A stretch of DNA of 64,000 nucleotides from Sapria himalayana (Eukaryota > Streptophyta > Magnoliopsida > Malpighiales > Rafflesiaceae): assembly GCA_029783825.1 (NCBI GenBank), contig JAREIK010000810.1, positions 60,037-124,036 on the forward strand. Direction: 5' to 3'. The first letter of the stretch is position 1. Each line of letters begins with the position of its first letter. This document shows positions 23,560 through 35,800 of the stretch, piece by piece. The translations under genes and the position numbers were made by a program. The notes under the pieces are model-generated. The model was not told the DNA's origin, made no database searches, and worked only from the letters and a program-made list of their open reading frames with translations.

Positions 23560-24292
23560 CGTATCTACAACATGAGGTACCTTTTTAAACCAAAATGATC
23601 ACAACACATACAGCTAATTAAATCACTATTATCGCTCAAATATAACGTACATTCATTGAAACAACAATCAATTTTTTCCACTTGTAGAACCATTCCTAGT
23701 AGTAACTTCTTAGTGTTGTAAAAGTTGTTAGTGATCAAATTATTATCCGGAATAATCTCTTTCATCAGTTATGTCTCCTGATCAAATAATTTCTCAGACA
23801 AATGATTTTCTGACTTAATGCTCATAAGTCGAGCCAAAAGTGACAATTATGAATGTGTTTTACAACCAAGCCACAACTCTTTATTTGTAGTTTTAAGCAT
23901 TTCATAAAATTTCTGAGCTTCCGGAGTAGGTGGGTCATCCACATAATTCAGTTTAAGGTCAGAACCAGCAGCTTCCGTGATCATTCTATGGTATGTATTT
24001 GATGATTCTTCACCACAAGCAATTGATTCAGTACCCTCATTTTGGTCAATGTTCAGAGCCATTGTACTTTCTACATGATAAATCCATAATTTGGCAAAAA
24101 GCCATATTTAGCCAAATGGTATCTTATAGTGTTTACATCATGAAAAGGAATATTCTGACACTTGTGATGATTACATGGACACTTAATTTTTTCTAAATCC
24201 ATCCATCTCGATTGACTACATACAAAGATTAAAGTTTCAAGCCCACTCATAAAATCTTTATTCAAAATTCCCTTCATAAACATTATGTACAT
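23560..24292 (-). pseudogene. TNP2-like transposase, N-terminal part (transposase-associated domain)
   Basis: The frame starting at 24292 holds SRWMDLEKIKCPCNHHKCQN and HDVNTIRYHLAKYGFLPNYG, the transposase-associated domain of plant En/Spm-type proteins. A second frame (23847-24062) gives PPTPEAQKFYEMLKTTNKEL, WLGCKTHS. A third (23565-23765) gives KEIIPDNNLITNNFYNTKKL and IDCCFNECTLYLSDNSD with CMCCDHFGLKRY, the Cys-rich block before the core. Frames change between these blocks and TAG follows YGFIM. The upstream sequence on this strand is a long polypyrimidine tract (complement of 24597-25070). Confidence 0.85.
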
Positions 24293-24596
24293 CCATTGAT
24301 AATTTGAACTAATTTTTCCCTGTTTTATTTACAAAAAATAATGCTTAATCATTATTTTGATTTAATTATTCTATTACTTCAAAATATACTAATAATTAAT
24401 TAAAATTACTTACAAATGAATATTTAAAAATTAAATATCGTGAATATTGAGACAATGTATTTGTAGTTTCTACATGAATAGATAAATCAATTTTTAGCAC
24501 GATAAAGATTAATAGATATCATGATAATACTAGATAAATAGAGCAAAATATGATAATGCACAAGAAAGGAAAGCAAAAAAAGAAAGACATTTAAAG

Positions 24597-24927
24597 TTTG
24601 AAGGGGGAAGGGAGAGAGAGAGAGAGAGAAGGTGGGGGAGAGAGAGAGAGGGGCAGAGAAATGGAGAGATGGGGAGAGGGAGAGAGAGAGAGAGAGAAAG
24701 GGGATAGAGAGGAAGAGAGAGAAAGGGGGAGCGGGGGAAAGACATGGATAAAGGGAGAGAGAGGAAGAGAGAGAGGGAGATGGAGGGAAAGGGAGAAAGA
24801 GAGGCAGAGAGAGGCAGAGAAAAGGAGAGAAGGGGAGATAGAGAGAGAGAAAGGGAAGAGGAAGAGGGAGAGAGAGAAAGGGGGAGAGGGGGAGAAAAAT
24901 GGCGAAGGGGAGAGAGAGGGAGAGAGG

Positions 24928-24958
<31 letters not shown>

Positions 24959-25075
24959 CAAGCAATAAAGGAGAGCAAGAAAGAAAATAACAAGAGAGAG
25001 AGAGAGTAACAGATAGAAAAAGAGGAAGAGAGTGACACAGAAAGAATTAGAGGGAGAGAGAGACACACATAGAGA
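24597..25075. repeat. Polypurine GA-rich tract (plus strand)
   Basis: About 470 bases are almost pure G and A on the plus strand: GAGAGA runs mixed with GGGGA, GAAAG and short breaks. Arg/Glu frames on the plus strand (24598-24990) and Leu/Ser/Pro frames on the minus strand are products of the composition. It lies about 300 bases upstream of the TNP2-like start, so on the gene strand it is a CT-rich leader. GA/CT repeats bind BBR/BPC factors in plants and mirror-repeat parts can form triplex DNA; whether either happens here is inference. Confidence 0.9.
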
Positions 25076-25329
25076 ATGCAGTGTTAGAATGAGGAATTAC
25101 ATAAAAGAAAAAAATTTCTTCCGTTAACCCTATCAAATATTACATCTTTTGTCATACATAATTTCATATATGAGCTTGAGGCCCAAGGGCTGAGATTATG
25201 AAAGGGTATGACCCTTATTTGTATTATACCATATATGAGTCTAACCAATGGACACTCTCATGCTATGTGCTTACATATTGTTGATATTATATCTGTTGTC
25301 ATTTAATTTCAAATTAGTGCAACAAATTA

Positions 25330-27719
25330 GTATTATCCCATATATAATTATATGTTAGTATACATATAGTAAAATGTAGTTATAAATAGTTACATATTGT
25401 TAAACATATAGTTATATATAGATATAAGCAAACTAGTAGTTATTAGTAGATATAAATAAATATATACAAAGTTATAAACAATTATATAGATTTACATATA
25501 TCTATACATATATGTATACATAATAAAAAATAAAGTTATATTTATTTATATAGAATTTTCTATAGTTATACAAATATTTATATATAGTTATACACATATA
25601 GTTAAAAATTATGTTGTATGTTTTTATACATATAAATAGAAATATAGTTACATTTAAATATATATATAGTTACACGTATAGTTAAACTTATATTTATACA
25701 TGTATGTATATATATTTTTTCATATAATTTCATATATTTATACATATAGTAATGTATAGGTATGGATATACTAAAATACATTTTTTATATTACTATATAA
25801 AAATCTATATTAAAAATATGTTGTTTATTGTATTTTTAAATATAGTTATGTATAAAGTTTTTATAGTTATACATATAGTAAGATATAATTAATTATAGTT
25901 ATATGTTATTATACATATAATATATATAGTTATAAAAAATTATATATCATTAAACATTTAGTTATGTATATATATATATATATGTATATATATATTCATA
26001 CGAGTAGTTATATTTAAATATACATAAAATATACAAAGTTAGAAACAAATATGTAGATTTACATATATGTATACAAATTTATATGAATAGTTAAAAATAT
26101 AATTATATTTAATTATTTAAAGTTTTATTTAGTTTTAAAAATATTTATATATAGTTATACTCATATAATTAAACAAAAAGTTGTATGTTGTTATACATGT
26201 AAGTATAAATATAGTTACATGTCGTTATACATATAGTTACACATATAGTTATACTTCAATTTATACATGTAGGTATATATATTTATTCATATAATGGTAT
26301 ATATTTATACATATAGTCATGTATAGGTATAGATATAGTAAAATATATTTTTATAAACTAATATATACAAATGTATATTAAATATAAGTTGTAAATTATA
26401 TATTTAAATATAGTTATGTATAATGATTTTATAGTTATACATTTAATAAGATACAATTATTTATAGTTATATGTTATTATAGATATAGTATATATAGCCA
26501 TAGATATTTTTATAATGTTAAACATATTATTACATATAAATATATTCATACAAATAGTTATACATAAATATATATAGTTAAAAATAAATATATAGATTTA
26601 CATATATGTATACATTGTTACAAATATATTTATATTAAATTATATATTGTTTTATATAGTTAAACAAATATTTATATATAGTTATACAAATATTTATATA
26701 TAATTATACACATATAGTTAAACATAATGTTATATGTTATTATACATGTAATTATAAATATTATTACATTTGGTTATACATATAGTTACACATATAGTTA
26801 TGCTTATATTTATACATATAGGTATATATTTTTTTAAATAAGTTTATAAATGTATACACATCTACAAATATAGTTATATTTTATTATATAAAGTATTATA
26901 TAATTAAAATAATATTTTTATATAGTTATACATATATAGTTAAACATAATGTCATATGTTGTTATAAAAGTAATTATAAATATAGTTACATGTGGCTGTA
27001 CATATAGTTACACATATTGTAATACTTAGATTTATACAAGTAGGTATATATATTTTTTCATTTAATTTTATATATTTATACATATAGTTATGTAAAGGTA
27101 TAGATATAGTAAAATACATTTTTATATACAAATATATACAAATGTATATTAAATATAAGTTGTAAATTATATATTTAAATATAGTTATGTATAAAGCATT
27201 ATAGTTATACATATAAAAAGATACAATTATTTATAGTTATATGTTATTATACATATAGTATATATAACTATATTCATACACATAGTTATACATAAATATA
27301 CAATGTAATAAATAAATATATAGATTTATATATATGTATACATAGTTACAAATATAGTTATAATTAATTATATAGAGTGTTATATAGTTATACGAATATA
27401 TATATATAGTTATACACATATAGTTAAACATATTGTTGTATGTTATTATACATGTAATTATAAATATAGTTACATGTTGTAAAACATATAGTTACACATA
27501 GTTATACTTATATTTATACATGTAGTTATATATATTTTTTTATATAATTTTATATATGTATACATATAGTTATCTATCGGTATATAAATGGTAAAATACA
27601 TTTTTATATACTAATATATAAAAATGTATATTAATTATATGTTGTTAATTATATTTTTAAATATAGTTATGTATAATATTTTATAGTTATACATATAGTC
27701 AAATACAATTATTTATTGT
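25330..27719. repeat. Higher-order AT array (TATAGTTATACATA units), part 1
   Basis: The base motif is ATATAGTTATACATATAGTTA. Longer units recur: the order TTACACATATAGTTAT, TTTATACATGTAGGTATA, TTTATACATATAGT, GTATAGATATAGTAAAATA, TATAGTTATGTATAA, ATACAATTATTTATAG is repeated starting near 25640, 26217, 26985 and 27470, with a partial unit near 26765. The unit is therefore roughly 500-600 bases. Copy A has a short inverted version at 1070-1380. No coding capacity; frames at 26952-27431 are Tyr/Asn/Ile-rich artefacts. Confidence 0.85.
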
Positions 27720-27734
27720 TATATGTTCTTATAC

Positions 27735-28639
27735 TTTTGCGATCGAATGGCAAAAAGACACAAAACAGAAAACAAACAAGTTTGGCTTACAACAGATCAG
27801 AACAAAGTAAATGCGGTCATGTATTTTAGGCATGCAATTTATAACTATAAATACTATTTGAATCCCCCTAGAAACACATGATGACATCCACATAACTGAA
27901 CAAAACTCAAACAAAATAGGCAAAGATTAGATCCACATCCAGATATGTCAACAAATTTGTCTCATCCTGCTAAAATTGTTAATGACTTGCTGGCAATGTA
28001 ATTGGAAAGACAATCAAGACCCTCGTAGAGCCCCTTGCCAGAGGTAGCATAGGTGCTCTAAATGTGCCAATGGTGTTGGCAAAGAAAGTGAAGTCCTAGC
28101 TTGTCGGTAATTTCAGCTGCATTCATTGCATTGGGAAGATCTTACTTATTGGCAAACACCAGCAAAATTGTATTTCGAAGCTTTTACTCATTTAGCATCC
28201 TATGCAACTCATCTCTGGCTTCAACAACTTGATCTCTGTCATTGTTGTCCACTACAAATATAAGACCTTGGATATTTTGGATGTAATGCCTCTAGAAAGG
28301 GTGAATCTTGTCTTGACCCCCAACATCCCACAAAGTGAAATTGATGTTTTTGTATTCAATATTACTTACATTGAAGAAAATAGTAGGAATTGTGGAGACA
28401 TTTTCATCAAGCTTCAACTTATACAGAATGGTTTTCTTACCGCTAGCATCAAGACCTAGCATCAAAATCATCATCTCCTTATTGGCAAATAGTATGCTAA
28501 ACAACTTTGGGAACGTAAACCCCATTTCTTCTACTAAATCTAAATCCCTTTGTCATATGGTAGTAAATAGATTTTATGAGAAAAAGAAACAGAATCAATA
28601 GACCTCAAGAGATGGTCACCAGAGAGGGAGGTCAACCTC
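27735..28639 (-). mobile_element. Processed ARF retrocopy with 15-base target duplication
   Basis: The insert is bounded by perfect copies of TATATGTTCTTATAC at 27720-27734 and 28640-28654. On the minus strand it carries a 114-base 5' leader, an intronless ARF reading frame, about 227 bases of 3' trailer, and ends in a short A run (complement TTTT at 27735-27738). Introns are absent although plant ARF genes normally have several. These are hallmarks of LINE-type retroposition of an mRNA. The target is the CACTA-internal AT array, which continues on both sides. Confidence 0.9.
27962..28525 (-). pseudogene. ADP-ribosylation factor (ARF1-like) pseudogene
   Basis: ARF is a small GTPase that recruits vesicle coats at the Golgi. 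The frame from ATG 28525 reads [20 protein letters not shown] with the myristoylation glycine, then the P-loop GLDASGKKT (usual GLDAAGKTT), switch regions [14 protein letters not shown] and [12 protein letters not shown]. After four in-frame stops it still reads [18 protein letters not shown] (then a stop in the NKQD box), DLPNAMNAAEITDKLGL, ATSGKGLYEGLDCL, close to full family length of about 181 residues. Stops replace Trp after HPF, Asp after MLNE, Gln in NKQD and Gln in HWYIQ. The original stop is shifted, so the frame runs to TGA at 27962-27964. It is clearly inactive. Confidence 0.93.
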
Positions 28640-28654
28640 TATATGTTCTTATAC

Positions 28655-29190
28655 CTATAGTATATATAATTAAAAATAAAGTTATATATAATTTACATAT
28701 AATTATATATAGATATATTCAATCAAGTAGTTATAAGTAGGTATATATAAATATATACAAAGCTATAAATAAATATATAGAATTAATTATATGAATACAT
28801 ATATGTATACATAGATACAAATATAGTTATATTTAATTATATAGAGTATTATATAGTTATACAAATATTTATATATAGTTATACACATATAGTTATAAAT
28901 ATGTATGTAGTTAAAGATATAGTTTTATATAACATTTTTATAGTTATACATTTAGTAAAATACAATTAAAAATAGTTATATATTATTATACATATGATAT
29001 ATTTTGTTACAAATATAGTTATATAAAATTACTCAAATAGTTATCAAATATTATATTTTAAAATAAATAGTTATATATAGTTATTAATATAGTTATAAAA
29101 ATTGTTTACATAGTTATAAATATAGTTAAATATAAATTATGAAAAGTTTTATATAGTTATACAAATATTTATGAAATAGTTATCATATAC
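28655..29190. repeat. Higher-order AT array, part 2 (after retrocopy)
   Basis: The same ATATAGTTATAC-type array resumes directly after the right target-site copy and fades into ordinary AT-rich DNA near 29190. Removing the retrocopy restores a continuous array. Confidence 0.75.
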
Positions 29191-30004
29191 TATGATAACA
29201 ACACACTCTTAAATGCACAAAAGAATTACACCACTATATAGAAAGCACTTGTATCAACAATCTTTTCTTTTGACAAATTAATATCATATTTATTAGGAAC
29301 CAAAGTCATAGTATATACTAAATATTCTATAATCAAATATCGCATAGAAAAGAAAGATGTCAGCCCTAGATTGATTTGATGGATTTTACTATTACAATAG
29401 TTTGAACTAGAGATATTAGATAGAAAATGTACATATAATCAACATTGAAAATAGCTTATCAATACTAGAAAAATAAGATAGAAGAGTTGTTGAAGAAGAT
29501 ATTAGATAGATTTTTTTTATTTTTTCAAATTATAATATTGAATAAAAATATAACTCCATGGTATGTAGTATTGAATGAACCTTATCATTGCAAGTAGTAC
29601 TCAGATCAAATTTTGAGGCAAAGTATTATATATGGAAGATTAGTAGTATCTTGCAATACTGTCATTTTTTGCTCCTACTATCACGAATTTGTGGAACATG
29701 TTAATATTTATGTGCTCATGTATTTCTCTTCTCAAAATTAATGTTGATATTTACATATATATGCATAAATATATATGTTCATATACACTACCCTACACAC
29801 ACACATTTATACATCCATATACATTACTATACATTATATATCAGCAAACACATTGTTGTACTTTGTTATATATTCACACACGTATCTACATTTTCAATGT
29901 AGTGTGTATATACTTGTATGCATGCATATACTACTATACTCCCACACAAACACACACACATACCTATATACATAATGTATTTTTAAAGTTACACATGAAA
30001 CAAT

Positions 30005-30041
<37 letters not shown>

Positions 30042-31199
30042 AAATGTATTTAAAATTTTTTGATTTTGAAAATTTAATCAAAATAAAATATTATATATTG
30101 AACACAATTTATAAATATTTGAAATTCTTTATATTAAAGACAAATATTTGTGTGTGTGTGTGTGTGTATGCGTGCGTGTGTGTGTTTGTGTGTGTGAAGC
30201 ATATTAATGCGTAAAATGAAATTATGAATTATATATATGAGCTTCTATTTTATTCAAATAGTTGTTTTTTAATATTTATATTAAAATAACTATCATTATA
30301 CTCATATAAATAAATTATTTTAGTTTTACAATTATGTTAAAAATGAAAATATAGTTCATAAATAAATAATTTTGTTTTTGTTTTTCTATATAATTTTTTA
30401 TTAAGATATTAATGTCTATGATAAATTTCTAACTATTATTTATTGTGTTTAATAAATTTTTAGAAACTTTAAAATTCAAACAAATATATTGTAGTGCATA
30501 TAAATACATGACTTTAATGTTTTGTAAAAAATCAAATATTTCTTTAATTATGTTCAAACAAAACAGATTACCATATAAATACATGAGTATATTTTTCTAC
30601 AAGTAATTTTTTTTTATTTTATTCAAAATATATTAATGACCATATAATTATATGAATTTGTTTTTTTAAATAATAATAATTTTATTTTATTTTAAATTTT
30701 ATTTTAAATTTTATACATTACAATGTTTTTTTTTTGTAATTAATAAATACATTTCAACCATTGTTAATTTTATAATAAATATAACATATTGCATATTATG
30801 AGGTGCAAATTTTATTTTGTAAATAAACTTTAATTTTAAAGTTTTATCTTTGTAAATTGAAACTACATCACATATATATTTTAGAATTTTTTTATAATAT
30901 TTATTACACGAAGATATTGTTAATTGTTTTTAAATTTACAACTTGAATTTTAACATATGAACATTTTATTAGAAATCAATTTTAATTAAATAATATTATG
31001 TGAAACAAAAATACAAACCCTAACCATATTAAATCATAATGATTATACAAACAAATAAAAATATAATAAAATTACTTTTAAGGTTGAAAGAATTATATTT
31101 AAGTTCCTAAAATATATGGGAAAATGATAAAGATTTATACAACATCCAAAAAAATTATGTGTGAATGAGATAAATGATATGAATGGATATTAAGTTTCT
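29191..31199. other. AT-rich copy B interior with TG/CA microsatellites
   Basis: No gene recognised. Simple repeats include CA-rich DNA at 29793-29960, (TG)n at about 30018-30041 and (TG)n with CG breaks at about 30150-30197. The 124-residue frame at 29689-30063 is repeat-derived (His/Thr/Tyr). Confidence 0.5.
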
Positions 31200-31366
31200 G
31201 AAGCACATTGTTATACATTTTGTAGATGTAGTTATATATAGCTTTTGATGTAATTATATATATTTAGACATATGGCTATGTATAGGGTTTCATGTAGATA
31301 AATACATTTATATATAGTAATATGTTGATATACATATTTTTAAATACATTTATATATAGTTATATA

Positions 31367-31414
<48 letters not shown>

Positions 31415-32035
31415 CATTAAATATATGTTGTTATATTTATATATAGATATGTTTATGTATACTATTTTCATAGTTATAGATATAGTAAAATACACTTATA
31501 TAAGAATTTTAAATTATATCACACATGCATATATATATATAGTTTGTTTAAATACACTTATATAAAATACACTTATGTTTATGTATGTTGTTTATGTATA
31601 TTGTTTATATATAGTAATGTATATTGATGTAGATATCAAGTCAGCATAACTTATACTGTTTATGCACACAATTTATGGTTACTGTTTATATATAGTTATG
31701 TATATTAATGTAGTTAAATACATTTATATATAGTAATATGTTGATATACATATTATTAAATACATATATACATACATATATATATATATATGTATGTATA
31801 TATATATATATAATATACGTTGTTATATTTATATATAGTTATGTTTATGCATACTATTTTTATAGTTATAGATATAGTAAAATACACTTATATAAGAAAT
31901 TTGAATTATATCACACATGCATATTTAAGCATAGTTATGTTTAAATACACATATATAAAATACATTTTATTTATGTATACTGTTTATGTATATTTTATAT
32001 ATATATATATATGTATTTTGATGTAGATATCAAGT
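31200..32035. repeat. Tandem ~410-base AT repeat with (TA)n cores
   Basis: A block beginning AAATACATTTATATATAGTA then ATATGTTGATATACATAT occurs at about 31307 and again at about 31716. Both copies pass through a (TA)n/TATG core (31372-31405 and 31765-31812), TTATAGATATAGTAAAATAC and TATATCACACATGCATAT. Both end near GATGTAGATATCAAGTCA (about 31629 and 32024). This is a two-copy tandem duplication inside copy B. Confidence 0.7.
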
Positions 32036-32437
32036 CATAATACCTACTGTGCACCATCAACATCTACACATTGAGAACGCATTATATCACAAATGCATGA
32101 ATTATATATACGAATAAGTTTATATAAGCAATCCAAGCTTACCATGGTGATTAACGAAGAAGAATTTCGGAATAAAAAATAACAGAATCAAAACACACAC
32201 TTTTGCACCAAGATAATCGATGAAGAAATAGGGTAGAAAACGTACCTAAAATCAATAAGAAATCTCGCTTATATTACTCTTCGCTTAAAATTTGATGCGT
32301 CCGTGTTGAGAGATAGAGGTGGATTGCAGGGAACATAGCCGCTTTGCTTGTTAGAGTTTTATCTTGCATCTCGACAACAAGTGATTATATATATTACCAA
32401 AAAACTAAAATTGTTAATTATAAAATCAATAAATAAA

Positions 32438-32473
<36 letters not shown>

Positions 32474-33566
32474 CAAAAAGGCTAATTTTTTTTTTTATTA
32501 TCAAAATTTTTTCAATAAAATTCATGTGCATTTAGCAAGATACACATGAAAAACAAATACCTTATAATTTTTTATTATAAAATTAATTAAACAATAAATA
32601 TATAAAAAATTTTAAAAAATATATGTTTAGACTTATAAAAAAATATCAAATAGATACAAAATTTACAAACTTTATATAATAAGACATATATGAAATGATG
32701 ATTTGTCTTCTAGCCACTCTTCTAAAAGTTATAAAATACTCTTAATGCTAAAAAAATATATAAATATATATATTTTATTGTTATAAAATTTTAAAAATTT
32801 ATATTAATTTTTATGAAGATGATATGAAATAATTTTAAAGGCATAAAATTTCATATTATTTGATATCATTAATAATTTTTAAAAATCAAAAAATTACTTA
32901 AAGTGAGAAGATAATTAAACAAAGTAATATTTATTATTTTAATAAATACTGAATATTAAAAACTAATAGTAAAAATATTACTCAATTGTTTAATTATTAT
33001 AAATTTAGTAGGGGCAAACATCTATATATTTATTCAAATATTGTATTAATTATTTTTTTAAAAGTTTTCTATCATCATAAAATTTTTTTTTATTTATAAT
33101 AATATTAGTATTTACTAGTTTATTCATCATTTTAGATATTTTTGAAAATATTTTTTATTTAATCATACAATGACTTATTTTATATTTATATTAGTAGAAA
33201 TTTTAATGTATGTTAATTTAATTTTTAAGATATCAAAAAAAATTATTATACTTAAATTAATTATTTAATGTTACATTAATACAAAATTTTAAGTTTCTTA
33301 ATTAAAAATTTCAGAAAATTTTTTTGTATAATTTTTTTAAAAAAGTATACATCATAAAAATAGTTATTTTAGTCCTTGTTAATATAACTATTTTGTATTT
33401 TTATATTTTTATAATTATTTATTTATAATATTCTTTTTTTATTATTATTATGAGGAGGATGTATTTTTCAAAGATCACTCATCTATAGACCATTATCATA
33501 CATTAAATAATCAAAATTAAGTAAAATATTAAAAACTAATAATAAATTAAAACAAATTAAAAAATT
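32036..33566. other. Copy B 5' region, non-coding
   Basis: Moderately complex DNA at 32040-32400, then AT-rich DNA. About 32700-33020 aligns with copy D 38230-38510, for example TTTCATATTATTTGATAT and TATAAATTTAGTAGGGGCAA here against TATAAATTTCAGTAGGGAC there. This marks a conserved 5' region of the family. No coding frame seen. Confidence 0.5.
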
Positions 33567-34120
33567 AAAGATTGTCTAGGGAAATTCCGTCGCTAAATCC
33601 GTCACTATATTTCGTATGTAATTAGCTAGGAAAATTCCATCACTAAATCCGTCACTGTATTCCAGATGAAATTAATTAGGAAAATTCTATTGTTAAATCT
33701 GTCGTTGTATTCCCGATGTAATTAGCTAGGAAAATTTTGCTCCTAAACCCGTCGCTATATTTTGGATGTAATTAGCTTAGGAAATTCCATCACTAAAATA
33801 CATCCCTATAATCTAGCTGTAATTAGCTAGAGAAATTTCATCGCTAAATCAGTCGATATATTCCAGATTTTATTAGCTAGGAAAATTCTATCGCTAAATC
33901 CGTCGTTATATTCCAGATTTTATTAGCTAGAGAAATGCATCGCTAAATCCGTCATTAAATCCATCGCTATATTCTAGATTTTATTAGCTAGACAAATTCC
34001 TTCGCTAAAAACATCGCTATATTCTAGGTTTTATTAGCTATGAAAATTCTGTCGCTAAATTCATCGGTATATTCAAGATTTTATTAGCTAGGAAATTACA
34101 ATCACTAAATCCGTAGCTAA
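33567..34120. repeat. Eleven 50-base subterminal repeats, copy B 5' end
   Basis: The unit is TTAGCTAGGAAAATTCCATC followed by GCTAAATCCGTCGCTATATT and a short tail. CTAGG-type starts lie at about 33576, 33626, 33676, 33726, 33776, 33827, 33877, 33927, 33988, 34038 and 34088, so the spacing is 50 bases except for one 61-base step. In characterised En/Spm elements regularly spaced subterminal motifs are binding sites for the TNPA protein. The regular spacing is much clearer here than at the 3' end. Confidence 0.85.
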
Positions 34121-34298
34121 TATCCCCGCTTTTCTTGAGCGGAATTTTGGACAATATTCTGTCGCTAATCCATTTCAAATTTTTATTTCATTGAAAAATC
34201 ATAAATATCTTGTTATTCCCTAGCTAATCCCTTGTTATTTAGCTAGGGATTAATCCCTAGCTTAAATTCCTTAGCTAAATGAATATTTTCTTGTAGTG
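34121..34298 (-). repeat. Copy B 5' terminal segment
   Basis: Contains ATTCCCTAGCTAATCCCTTG, an inverted pair TTAGCTAGGGATTAATCCC, and the terminus TTTTCTTGTAGTG ending at 34298. The ends of copy D (39753) and segment E (53480) have the same motif order, which identifies them as 5' ends of the same family. Confidence 0.8.
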
Positions 34299-34301
34299 AA
34301 A

Positions 34302-35026
34302 TATATATATGTAACACTTTTATAAATTTTATATAGTATATATATATCACATTTATATAAACATTATAAATATTATATATTTATATAAAAATGTATATGT
34401 TATATAAATGTTTAAAATATGTATACATATTTTATATGTTATTTAAATGTTATCTAAATGTTATATAAACTATTATATAAATGGATAGTGTTATGTAAAT
34501 ATTGTAAAAATGTTTATAAACATTTATACATATGTATAGATATTTATATATAATATTATATGTTTATCTAAGCATATCATGTTTATATATAATGTTATAC
34601 ATTTATATTTCTTAAAGTATGGATATTTATTTTTTATTGTCATTCTATTATATAAATGTATAAAAGTTTATATATAATGTTATTTTTTATAATATTTTTA
34701 GAGACAATCAAAATAGAACCCATATATTTCAACCACAATAATTTGATCTCTCATCCTTCTATGAGAAATCAAATTTAATTAAGTATTTCTAATCATATTA
34801 CTATTGATGTATCACAATAAAATATAATCTATTAAAAAATAAAAATATAATTATCTCAAAAAAAACATCATTAAACAAAATCATTATATAATATATATTA
34901 GTCATATAACTTTTAAATTTGACAATAACTTGATTCATAAATTCATGATATGACTTAAAATTTAATCTAAATTAGGCTTCAATTTTATGCAAATGCTTTA
35001 TAATCAAAATATAATTGCAACTAATA
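34302..35026. other. AT-rich interior of copy D
   Basis: TATATAAATGTTATAT-type low-complexity DNA up to about 34700, then plain AT-rich sequence. No gene or terminus seen. Confidence 0.5.
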
Positions 35027-35190
35027 ACGACAGGGTGGTTTGGTTGGTAGGGTATTGAATTCACAACTACTTGAATATTGCGAGTTCGATCCTAATTCCT
35101 AACTAGCTATCAATATTATCATTTGTTTGGCCAAGAATTAATTCCTCTTGTGTTTTAGGTATATTGCCCTGGGTCAGATACCACCCAATT
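35027..35190 (+). mobile_element. Possible tRNA-derived SINE
   Basis: GGTTTGGTTGGTAGGG resembles a pol III A box, and GCGAGTTCGATCC, about 35 bases later, fits a B box (GGTTCGANNCC). The spacing is that of tRNA-derived plant SINEs. The body continues to CCCTGGGTCAGATACCACCC and then a simple-repeat tail (CA)n. I cannot find target-site copies because of the repeat tail. Confidence 0.45.
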
Positions 35191-35381
35191 ACACACACAC
35201 ACACACACACACACCCATGCACACACATATATATCTATATACATACATACATACATCCATACATACATACATACATATATATATATATACATGTATGTCT
35301 ATATACACATATATATGTCTATATACACATGTATATCTCTACACACACACATATACATATATATATATATATATATATATG

Positions 35382-35432
<51 letters not shown>

Positions 35433-35532
35433 TTAATATACACATATATATATATATTTATACATACACACACACATATAAATATATATATCTATATACT
35501 TACACACACACACACACACATATATATTTAAT

Positions 35533-35600
<68 letters not shown>

Positions 35601-35737
35601 TTATACACACACACACACATATAAATATATATATCTATATACCTACACACACACACACACATATATATATATGTATATCTATATACGTACATATATACAT
35701 ATCATATACATATGTAAATATATATCTTTATATCTAT

Positions 35738-35781
<44 letters not shown>

Positions 35782-35800
35782 ATATACATACATATAATCT
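35191..35800. repeat. (CA)n/(TA)n/(CATA)n compound microsatellite
   Basis: About 600 bases alternate ACACACAC runs, ATATATAT runs and CATACATA, with a repeated internal order (TATATTTATACATACACACA, then CATATAAATATATATATCTA) near 35452, 35590 and later. This shows local tandem duplication of 100-150 base blocks. Long His/Thr/Tyr/Ile frames here are artefacts. Confidence 0.9.

Larger units (their letters stand above)
17725..34298 (-). mobile_element. CACTA copy B, both termini visible (16.6 kb)
   Basis: The left end begins CACTACAAGAATATGCC at 17725. The right end finishes ATTTTCTTGTAGTG at 34298, whose reverse complement begins CACTACAAGAAAATATTC. AAA flanks both sides (17722-17724 and 34299-34301), the 3-base duplication expected of En/Spm elements, though AAA is weak evidence in AT-rich DNA. 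The coding order is minus: TNP2-like (22290-24292), then TNPA-like (20520-22155). The 5' end is therefore on the right, with eleven 50-base subterminal repeats. A partial SmF exon near the 3' end shows shared ancestry with copy A. The transposase genes are broken, so it cannot move by itself. Confidence 0.85.

Noticed and set aside
24598..24990. 130-residue Arg/Glu-rich frame and overlapping Leu/Ser/Pro-rich frames
   Set aside because: Composition artefacts of the polypurine tract; open in several frames on both strands.
35148..35797. His/Thr/Tyr-rich frames up to 168 residues
   Set aside because: Direct translation of (CA)n and (TA)n microsatellites.
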